From NCBI GenBank assembly GCA_007131895.1, contig SLPR01000465.1:1-14209 (forward strand): a stretch of DNA of 14,209 nt. The letters are read 5' to 3'. The notes under the pieces are model-generated. The model made no database searches and had not been told where the DNA came from. It worked only from the letters and a program-made list of their open reading frames with translations. Each line of letters opens with the position of its first letter. Positions within the stretch are counted from its first letter, which is position 1. Position numbers and translations under genes: made by a program. Of the stretch, positions 8,739 through 14,209 are shown one piece after another. This DNA comes from Bacteroidales bacterium. Lineage in GTDB: Bacteria > Bacteroidota > Bacteroidia > Bacteroidales > UBA7960.

Positions 8739-9461
8739 CTATCCGTTTCTGACAATTTCAATAATTTCTTTAATCTCCTCCTTATCCGGAATCCCTGTGT
8801 TGCCGGCATAATAATGTTCTAAAACAAAGTTTCCAAATACATTGCAGTTTTGTATTCCGGCATCAATAAAGGTGGCAATGGCAATATCCATAGGGATCAA
8901 TACGGTCAGGCCTGCATAATTTTCCTGGAAATCAAAGCTCTCTATATCACAATTCAGTTCCTTCGCAGTTTGGTTCAGTTCATTTTCAATGATTTTGTGT
9001 TGCTGTTCGGTAAATGTTTCGTTTTCCTGTGGCAGCACTAAAAAATATATTCTCAATTTATCTTTGGTACCACCAAGGCCCGTGGAAATAAATCCAATGC
9101 TTTCATCAGATAATTCGCTTTCAATAAACATTCTGCATTCCTGCATCGCTAATGATGCCCATTGTTTCAGCTCACCCTCTGCACTTTCATAAAATTTGCT
9201 TATTTGCTTGTATGCGCTTATGGAACCAGCGTGTGCAAGAATGGTTAATCCCTTTTTCTTCACTTCATCCGGAACTTCAGGGTTTAGAACTATCCGGCTG
9301 AGTTTATCTGTTTCAGCATCAGAAAGCACGCCATGGCCAAAACTTTCCGAATAGTCAAGATATTCTTTTTGAATCTCCATTTTGACTCCCTCTTCGTGAA
9401 CCTGAAACTTTTCCGGGATGCTGTCCAGAAATTTTCTTATCTGCTCCTGTTCGTTTTCCAT
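8739..9461 (-). CDS. Hypothetical protein with HEAT-like and alpha/beta halves
   Basis: I do not recognise this 240-residue protein. It has no signal peptide and no membrane segment, so it is probably cytoplasmic. Residues about 1-115 are strongly helical and acidic, and DEVKKKGLTILAHAG followed by ELKQWASLAMQECR resembles paired helices of HEAT-type repeats. A short turn (GFISTGLGGTKDK, about 122-134) leads into a second half with predicted strands such as LRIYFLVLP and YAGLTVLIPMDIAI around a long helix, suggesting an alpha/beta sandwich. The start ATG at 9461 follows a minus-strand -7 box at a sensible distance, and the frame is intact to TAG at 8739-8741. It is upstream of the permease on the same strand with a 126-base gap holding a separate promoter candidate, so an operon is not compelling. 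A protein-protein interaction role is only a guess from the HEAT-like half. Confidence 0.85.
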   Translation of the reverse strand: MENEQEQIRKFLDSIPEKFQVHEEGVKMEIQKEYLDYSESFGHGVLSDAETDKLSRIVLNPEVPDEVKKKGLTILAHAGSISAYKQISKFYESAEGELKQWASLAMQECRMFIESELSDESIGFISTGLGGTKDKLRIYFLVLPQENETFTEQQHKIIENELNQTAKELNCDIESFDFQENYAGLTVLIPMDIAIATFIDAGIQNCNVFGNFVLEHYYAGNTGIPDKEEIKEIIEIVRNG

Positions 9462-9508
9462 AATTAAGAATTTTCTTTGAATTGTTCAGTTTCTTCCATA
9501 ATTATCAG

Positions 9509-9516
9509 CAAATATA
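9509..9516 (-). promoter_or_regulatory. Bacteroidota -7 box for the 240-residue hypothetical gene
   Basis: The minus strand reads TATATTTG, an exact TAnnTTTG match, 47 bases before the ATG at 9461. This places transcription start about 40 bases before the gene. No convincing TTTG is present at -33, so the call rests on the -7 box and its position in an AT-rich non-coding stretch. Confidence 0.5.
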
Positions 9517-9649
9517 CATATTATTCGATTAGGATGGTTTTATATCGGATGTAATATGGTTATTAATTCTATTTTAACACATTTGGTGATTGATATTTAA
9601 TTTAATTGTTCATCATTGTAAAGCAGCTTTCTTTAGCTCATTGGTGAAG

Positions 9650-9780
9650 TAGGTTTAATGGCAAAACTGCAATAAATTTTAAATGCTCTTTTTTCTATGT
9701 GCCTATGTGTTTGTAAAAATAGTTACCACATAAGCACATAGACAAATAAGTCATTTTGCAGTAAATCAAGGTAAAACCTA
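9650..9780. repeat. Imperfect 130-base nested palindrome, copy 1 of the CTATGTG element
   Basis: The inner arms TCTATGTGCCTATGTG (9694-9709) and its inverse at 9727-9742 match in 15 of 16 positions. Outside them a second set of inverted segments follows in the right order: TAGGTTT (9650-9656) with AAACCTA (9774-9780), and ACTGCAA (9666-9672) with TTGCAGT (9756-9762). The material between these segments is diverged and differs in length by a few bases. The whole could fold into one long interrupted hairpin, like a small non-coding mobile or REP-like element. Confidence 0.7.
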
Positions 9781-9783
9781 TTC

Positions 9784-9829
9784 CTATGTGTCTATGTGGT
9801 AAAAAAACACTTACCACATAGACACATAG
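9784..9829. repeat. Perfect 19-bp inverted repeat, copy 2 of the CTATGTG element
   Basis: CTATGTGTCTATGTGGTAA (9784-9802) and its exact reverse complement (9811-9829) are separated by only 8 bases. Each arm contains the heptamer CTATGTG twice with an 8-base period. It begins three bases after the outer arm of copy 1 and shares its core sequence, so the two are related. There is no T run after it and no gene ending nearby (the flanking genes diverge), which argues against a simple terminator. Confidence 0.85.
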
Positions 9830-9986
9830 TTCTCTATAATCATGATCCATGCCCTGGTTGGAGGGGCTTAGAATAAATGGAAAGTCGGGTTAATTATTAT
9901 GCAATGCAAGTATAGAAAGGTAATTGGTAAAAGCATCCTTTATCAAACAGGAAAAAAAAGCTTAAAACCCCATCCATGAATGTCTT

Positions 9987-10022
9987 TTTGAACCCCTCAG
10001 ACGGCGAATAAATGTATCTTTG
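9987..10022 (+). promoter_or_regulatory. ettA promoter, Bacteroidota type
   Basis: TATCTTTG at 10015-10022 matches the TAnnTTTG -7 box exactly and is followed by CA and an A run, as is usual in Bacteroidales. A TTTG at 9987-9990 may be the -33 element, with a 24-base spacer that is slightly long. Transcription would start about 30 bases before the ettA ATG. No Shine-Dalgarno site precedes that ATG, only an A/T-rich leader. Confidence 0.75.
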
Positions 10023-10060
10023 CACAAAAGTAATCCCTTAAACATCAATAATTTCAATAT

Positions 10061-11737
10061 ATGAGCGACGATAAGAAAATTATATTCTCCATGGTGGGAG
10101 TGAGCAAGGTTTTTCCACCTTCCAAACAGGTGTTGAAAGACATTTACCTTTCATTTTATTATGGTGCCAAGATTGGTATCATTGGTTTGAACGGTTCGGG
10201 TAAATCTACCCTGATGCGCATCATTGCAGGCGAAGAAAAATCTTTTCAGGGCGATGTGGTGTTTTCTCCCGGCTATTCGGTAGGATACCTGGCCCAGGAA
10301 CCCCACCTGGATGCTGCCAAAACGGTAAAACAAATCGTAGAGGAAGGGGTACAGAACGTTGTGGATATCATGAAGGAATATGAAGAGGTAAACCTTAAAT
10401 TTGCTGAGCCCATGAGCGATGATGAGATGAATAAACTCATCGAGCGACAAGGTGAATTGTCTGATCTTATCGAGCAACACAACGGTTGGGATCTGGACTC
10501 CAGGCTCGAACGTGCCATGGATGCCTTGCGCTGTCCGGCACCCGACGAAAAGGTAGAGCACCTGAGCGGAGGAGAACGCCGCAGGGTGGCATTGTGCAGA
10601 TTATTATTGCAGGAGCCTGAAATTTTGCTGCTCGATGAGCCTACCAACCATCTGGATGCCGAGTCGGTAGAATGGCTCGAGGTACACCTTAAGCAATACA
10701 AGGGCACTGTAATTGCCATTACCCACGACCGTTATTTCCTCGACAATGTGGCAGGCTGGATACTGGAACTGGACAGGGGAGAGGGTATCCCCTGGAAGGG
10801 CAACTACAGCAGCTGGCTCGAACAGAAAACCAAACGATTGGCACAGGAAGAAAAGACTGAGAGCAAACGCCGCAAAACCCTGGAGCGTGAGTTGGAATGG
10901 GTGCGCATGAATCCCAAAGGCCGCCAGGCCAAAGCCAAAGCAAGGCTGGGAGCTTACGACAAGCTGCTCAATGAAGATGTAAAACAAAAAGAAGAACGGC
11001 TGGAAATATTTATTCCCAATGGGCCCAGGCTGGGTTCCAAGGTATTGGAAGCGGAAGGCATCTCCAAAGCCTTTGGCGATAAAATACTTTTCGAAAACTT
11101 CTCCTTTGCTTTGCCACCGGCCGGTATTGTGGGTATTGTTGGCCCCAACGGAGCGGGAAAGACTACCTTGTTCCGCATGATGATGGGGCAGGAGCAGCCT
11201 GACCAGGGAAACTTCTCCATTGGAGATACCGTGCAACTGGGGTATGTGGATCAGGCGCATGCGGATATTGATCCGGAAAAGTCTGTCTGGGAGGTAATTT
11301 CAGAAGGTAATGAGCTTATCAATCTGAGCGGACGCCAGCTCAACAGCCGGGCCTATGTGTCGCGGTTCAATTTCAGCGGTGCTGATCAGGGAAAAAAATG
11401 CGGCGTTTTGTCGGGGGGTGAGCGTAACCGCCTGCATCTGGCACTGACACTGAAAAGTGAAGCCAACGTGCTGTTGCTCGATGAGCCCACCAACGATATT
11501 GATGTCAACACCCTCAGGGCACTGGAAGAAGGGTTGGAGAGCTTTGCCGGATGCGCCGTTATCATCACCCACGACCGCTGGTTCCTCGACCGGATTGCTA
11601 CCCATATCATTGCCTTTGAAGGCAATTCTGAGGTGGTGTTTTTTGAAGGTTCCTACTCAGAGTACGAAGAAAACCGCAAAAAAAGACATGGTGATACCGG
11701 TCCCAGGCGGATCAAATACAGAAAACTCATTGCCTGA
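10061..11737 (+). CDS. ettA: Energy-dependent translational throttle protein EttA (ABC-F ATPase)
   Basis: A 558-residue ABC-F protein, almost the length of E. coli EttA. It has two ATPase domains in one chain and no membrane segments. Domain 1: Walker A GLNGSGKST (residues 42-50), signature LSGGE (168-172), Walker B LLLDEPTNHLD with catalytic E193. Domain 2: Walker A GPNGAGKTT (361-369), signature LSGGE (450-454), Walker B with E475 in DEPTNDID. Between them is the basic P-site tRNA interaction linker, with ELEWVRMNPKGRQ and KAKARL near residues 275-295. The linker motif, the N-D-I-D-V-N-T second Walker B and the C-terminal RIKYRKL ending distinguish EttA from Uup, YbiT or resistance-type ABC-F proteins. 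Known role: binds the ribosomal E site and gates the first peptide bond according to ATP/ADP level. It is first in a probable two-gene operon. Confidence 0.96.
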   Translation: MSDDKKIIFSMVGVSKVFPPSKQVLKDIYLSFYYGAKIGIIGLNGSGKSTLMRIIAGEEKSFQGDVVFSPGYSVGYLAQEPHLDAAKTVKQIVEEGVQNVVDIMKEYEEVNLKFAEPMSDDEMNKLIERQGELSDLIEQHNGWDLDSRLERAMDALRCPAPDEKVEHLSGGERRRVALCRLLLQEPEILLLDEPTNHLDAESVEWLEVHLKQYKGTVIAITHDRYFLDNVAGWILELDRGEGIPWKGNYSSWLEQKTKRLAQEEKTESKRRKTLERELEWVRMNPKGRQAKAKARLGAYDKLLNEDVKQKEERLEIFIPNGPRLGSKVLEAEGISKAFGDKILFENFSFALPPAGIVGIVGPNGAGKTTLFRMMMGQEQPDQGNFSIGDTVQLGYVDQAHADIDPEKSVWEVISEGNELINLSGRQLNSRAYVSRFNFSGADQGKKCGVLSGGERNRLHLALTLKSEANVLLLDEPTNDIDVNTLRALEEGLESFAGCAVIITHDRWFLDRIATHIIAFEGNSEVVFFEGSYSEYEENRKKRHGDTGPRRIKYRKLIA

Positions 11738-11742
11738 ATACT

Positions 11743-13701
11743 ATGATTACGCTGGATGATCAAACCTCGCTGCGCAACAAAATCAGGGCTTCCCACAAAA
11801 GGAGCCTTGAGTTTGGTGTAGAAAGAGAAAGGGTGCAACCCAGAATTGTGCTCCATGGTGATGATTTGAAGAATAAGTTAAAAAGAAACCACCGACTATT
11901 GGAGGTTGCAAGTCCGTTTGTGCAGCTGCTCAATGAATTTGTTGCCAAAAGCGGATTCATCGTGCTGCTTACCGAGGAGCAGGGGTGCATTCTTGAATTG
12001 GCTGGTGATGAAAAGCTGCTGGGTGAAACAAGACCCTATGGCCTTGTGAAAGGTGCTTTTATGAGCGAGGAGAGTATTGGCTCCAATGCTATAAGTATTG
12101 CTCTGGATGAGAATATCCCTGTGCAGGTTACCGGGCATGAGCACTATGTAAAAGCTTTTCATAACTGGAGTTGTTCTGCTGCACCCATCCATGATGAAAA
12201 GAAGAACACCATCGGATGCATCAATATCAGCGGGCACCTGGATAAAGTGTATCCCCACATTCTGGGCCTGGTAGTTGCCTCGGCCAAGGCCATAGAATCT
12301 CAGCTTAAAAGTTCCTTTTCCGAAATGCGGCAGAAGGAGGCCTACCACTTTGTATCACAGATTCTGAATACACTTGAATTTGGGGTGCTGGCTACAGATG
12401 TGCAGGGCAAAGTGCGAAGGGCCAACAACCTGGCCTCTTCCCTGCTTAAAACGCCTGTAGATCGTATTGAAAACAGCCATCTGAGTGATTTTATCACTGC
12501 ATGGCCAGGCTATTTGTCTCTGATAAAGAAGAATGAGATAATCATGGATGAGGAGGTACACGTTAGCCGTTTCGGAGCCCGCGACAGCTTCAACATGAAC
12601 GTATATCCGCTTACCGATGGCGATGGTACTATCAGTGGCTCTGTGGTTACGCTAAGGGATATGAAGCGCGTCTACAAAATGGTCAACAAGTACACGGGTA
12701 TGCAGGCTCGCTATAATTTTGAAGATCTCATAGGAGAAAGCGATGAGATGAAGCGAATCATTGAATACTGTAAAAACATATCCGACAGCCCCAGTACTGT
12801 CCTTATCCAGGGCGAAAGTGGTACCGGAAAAGAAGTGCTGGCCCAATCCATCCACAATTTCAGTTCAAGGAAGGATGGGGGATTTGTTGCCCTTAACTGT
12901 GGCGCCATTCCGGAGTCGCTTATTGAGAGTGAACTGTTCGGCTATTCAGAAGGGGCTTTTACCAGTGCTAAAAAAGGGGGCAAACCCGGGAAGTTTGAGC
13001 TGGCCAATGGTGGTACGCTTTTCCTGGATGAAATTGGTGAAATGCCTTTGGATATGCAGGTGAAATTGCTGCGGGCTTTGCAGGAAAGAACCATCACACG
13101 GGTAGGGGGTGACAAAGTAGTTCCGGTAGATGTAAGGATCATTGCTGCCACCAACCGTAACCTGCTGGAACAGGTTAATGAAGGGAAGTTCAGGCAAGAC
13201 CTCTTTTACAGGCTTAGTGTTATCCCCGTATATATCCCACCGTTGAAAAACAGAAGAGAAGACATTCCCATGCTTATCAGCTTTTTCCTCAACCTTAAGT
13301 CTGTTAAGCTGAGAAAACAACTTCCAGATATGGATAATATACTTTTTAAAAAGCTGGTGTATTACGACTGGCCCGGCAATGTCAGGGAGCTTGAAAACTT
13401 TATTGAAAAGTATGTAAACCTTGATGGTAAACTGGAGTGGGCTGATCAAATCATGAATCCGGGGATTTTCAGAAATCAAAAACCAGAGATTGCTGAAAAC
13501 ACTCCAGCCGAAAAGGATGGGATTCAGCAAAACAATGCAGAGCAAAACGGCGAAGTTATCTCCCTGGGTGAGATGGAAAAGCTGGCCATTGTTAATGCCA
13601 TACAGGTTTACAACCGCAATATGACCAGGGTCGCCGCAGGACTGGGAATCAGCAGAAATGCCCTTTACCAGAAAATTAAAAAATTTGAGATAGAAATTTA
13701 A
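11743..13701 (+). CDS. Sigma-54-dependent transcriptional activator, AcoR-like (GAF-PAS-AAA+-Fis)
   Basis: A 652-residue enhancer-binding protein. Order: a basic N-terminus, a GAF sensor (about 60-190) with the AcoR-type NWSCSAAPIHD segment (C144, second cysteine C159), a PAS domain (about 202-310), a AAA+ sigma-54 interaction domain (326-555), and a Fis-type helix-turn-helix (about 605-650, with AAGLGISRNALYQK). In the AAA+ part are Walker A GESGTGKE (357-364), the sigma-54 contact loop GAFTSA (404-409, a variant of GAFTGA), Walker B LFLDE (426-430) and WPGNVREL (543-550). It would use ATP hydrolysis to open sigma-54 promoters in response to a small ligand or redox signal; the effector is unknown and AcoR is only the closest architecture. 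It has no receiver domain, so it is not a two-component partner. The ATG at 11743 follows the ettA stop by 5 bases with no Shine-Dalgarno site, implying co-transcription. Stop TAA at 13699-13701. Confidence 0.93.
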   Translation: MITLDDQTSLRNKIRASHKRSLEFGVERERVQPRIVLHGDDLKNKLKRNHRLLEVASPFVQLLNEFVAKSGFIVLLTEEQGCILELAGDEKLLGETRPYGLVKGAFMSEESIGSNAISIALDENIPVQVTGHEHYVKAFHNWSCSAAPIHDEKKNTIGCINISGHLDKVYPHILGLVVASAKAIESQLKSSFSEMRQKEAYHFVSQILNTLEFGVLATDVQGKVRRANNLASSLLKTPVDRIENSHLSDFITAWPGYLSLIKKNEIIMDEEVHVSRFGARDSFNMNVYPLTDGDGTISGSVVTLRDMKRVYKMVNKYTGMQARYNFEDLIGESDEMKRIIEYCKNISDSPSTVLIQGESGTGKEVLAQSIHNFSSRKDGGFVALNCGAIPESLIESELFGYSEGAFTSAKKGGKPGKFELANGGTLFLDEIGEMPLDMQVKLLRALQERTITRVGGDKVVPVDVRIIAATNRNLLEQVNEGKFRQDLFYRLSVIPVYIPPLKNRREDIPMLISFFLNLKSVKLRKQLPDMDNILFKKLVYYDWPGNVRELENFIEKYVNLDGKLEWADQIMNPGIFRNQKPEIAENTPAEKDGIQQNNAEQNGEVISLGEMEKLAIVNAIQVYNRNMTRVAAGLGISRNALYQKIKKFEIEI

Positions 13702-13709
13702 CAGGGTAG

Positions 13710-13736
13710 ACAGATGGCTTGGCTTGTGCCATCTGT
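13710..13736. terminator. Hairpin between convergent genes, possible terminator
   Basis: ACAGATGGC (13710-13718) and GCCATCTGT (13728-13736) pair perfectly over 9 bp with a 9-base loop, 8 bases after the activator stop codon and 4 before the end of the convergent membrane-protein gene. There is no T run on either side, so it is not a classic intrinsic terminator; its location suggests a shared transcript-end or stability structure. Confidence 0.5.
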
Positions 13737-13740
13737 GGGT

Positions 13741-14178
13741 TCAATGTGAATAATAATTGGATTCCTTGTTCTTGTGGTAGATAAACGTCTTTTTGCGGTA
13801 CACCGGGCCAAGGTATGTATTGATCAACCCGATTCCAAAAAGTATGATACAAGCCATCAGGATGTGACTGCCGGTATTTGCATCCCAGTACCATTCGCGA
13901 ACTACTCCGATATAGTAATTCTGGTACAAGTAATGAATTATCGGAAATTCCATGCGCATGATTACTGATGTTACTATATCTAACAGCAGAATTACAATCA
14001 TTGATGCGATAATGAGACTACCCGAAATCACTATTGCTACCGTTTTTAACATGGCCACCAAAGTGGCCTGAACCGTCAGGTTATCCAGCATATTATACAT
14101 TTCAACCCTTCCACTGGCAAAAAGGGTTAAGGCAATAATGGAGGTTGAAACAATAATGAACGCATCCCAATTCTTCAT
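13741..14178 (-). CDS. Small membrane protein with three predicted helices, function unknown
   Basis: A 145-residue hydrophobic protein I do not recognise. Hydrophobic helices are at about residues 6-22, 44-73 (long, perhaps slightly kinked around D67) and 104-123. Between the second and third is an aromatic-rich loop with YLYQNYYIG and REWYWD, and the C-terminus is a polar, basic tail (RKKTFIYHKNKE). The first helix follows a short start MKNWD and is probably a retained anchor, not a cleaved signal. Start ATG at 14178 leaves only 31 bases to the window edge, so its promoter and any upstream operon partner cannot be judged. It is convergent with the sigma-54 activator, separated by the 13710-13736 hairpin. 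Nothing ties it functionally to the activator. Confidence 0.75.
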   Translation of the reverse strand: MKNWDAFIIVSTSIIALTLFASGRVEMYNMLDNLTVQATLVAMLKTVAIVISGSLIIASMIVILLLDIVTSVIMRMEFPIIHYLYQNYYIGVVREWYWDANTGSHILMACIILFGIGLINTYLGPVYRKKTFIYHKNKESNYYSH

Positions 14179-14209
14179 AGCTCTACAAGATTTAATTATT
14201 TGAACAATC

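Larger units (their letters stand above)
9462..10060. other. 600-base non-coding region between divergent genes
   Basis: This is the only gap over 300 bases without a gene. It separates the minus-strand hypothetical gene from ettA. It holds the -7 box of the former (9509-9516), an AT-rich stretch to about 9640, the nested CTATGTG palindromes (9650-9829), a plain stretch (9830-9980) in which I see no gene or structure, and the ettA promoter (9987-10022). No open frame here has a plausible coding character, and I saw no tRNA or riboswitch-like fold. Confidence 0.8.

Noticed and set aside
9694..9829. The repeated CTATGTG units as a possible CRISPR array.
   Set aside because: The units are inverted pairs with 8-base periodicity and no spacers of regular 30-40 base length, and there are no cas genes nearby.
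9784..9829. The perfect hairpin as an intrinsic terminator.
   Set aside because: The flanking genes diverge, so no transcript is expected to end here, and there is no T run after either arm.
12946..13545. A 199-codon open frame antisense to the AAA+ domain of the activator.
   Set aside because: It mirrors conserved motif codons of the real gene and has no promoter or domain of its own.
13710..13736. On the minus strand the hairpin contains TGGCAC followed ten bases after GG by GC, resembling a sigma-54 promoter.
   Set aside because: The -12 half reads AAGC, not TTGC, the site would fire antisense into the activator gene, and the match is a by-product of the palindrome.

Overview
The window looks like chromosomal DNA of a member of the Bacteroidota, most likely an environmental Bacteroidales or Marinilabiliales-type organism. 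Three things point there. Several start regions carry the Bacteroidota -7 promoter box TAnnTTTG (clearest before ettA, also before two minus-strand genes). Shine-Dalgarno sequences are weak or absent before most genes. The gene content fits: an 800-residue two-module FtsX/MacB-type permease, a very large alpha-2-macroglobulin and AcoR-like sigma-54 regulation. This is a lineage inference from sequence style, not a species assignment.

Layout from left to right. (1) Bases 2-3484, plus strand: C-terminal part of a bacterial alpha-2-macroglobulin with an intact thioester motif, closed by a strong 16-bp terminator hairpin. (2) 3738-5495, plus: an unrecognised lipoprotein with a charged linker and beta-propeller-like repeats. 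(3) 5679-6083, minus: a small DUF302 protein. (4) 6198-8612, minus: an ABC transporter permease with no ATPase beside it. (5) 8739-9461, minus: a 240-residue protein of unknown function with a HEAT-like helical half and an alpha/beta half. (6) 9462-10060: a 600-base non-coding stretch with two palindromes built from CTATGTG heptamers, followed by the ettA promoter. (7) 10061-13701, plus: ettA (ABC-F translation factor) and, 5 bases downstream, a GAF-PAS-AAA+-Fis sigma-54 activator, probably co-transcribed. (8) 13741-14178, minus: a small three-helix membrane protein, convergent with the activator.

Most genes look like independent housekeeping or envelope functions rather than parts of one pathway. 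A2M, the lipoprotein, the permease and the small membrane protein are envelope-associated. EttA and the activator form the only likely operon. I found no CRISPR array, transposase, phage gene, toxin-antitoxin pair, tRNA or rRNA, and no convincing evidence of a new defence or biosynthetic system. The parts most worth a second look are the nested palindromic repeat at 9650-9829, the ettA/sigma-54-activator pairing, and the two genes of unknown function (3738-5495 and 8739-9461).
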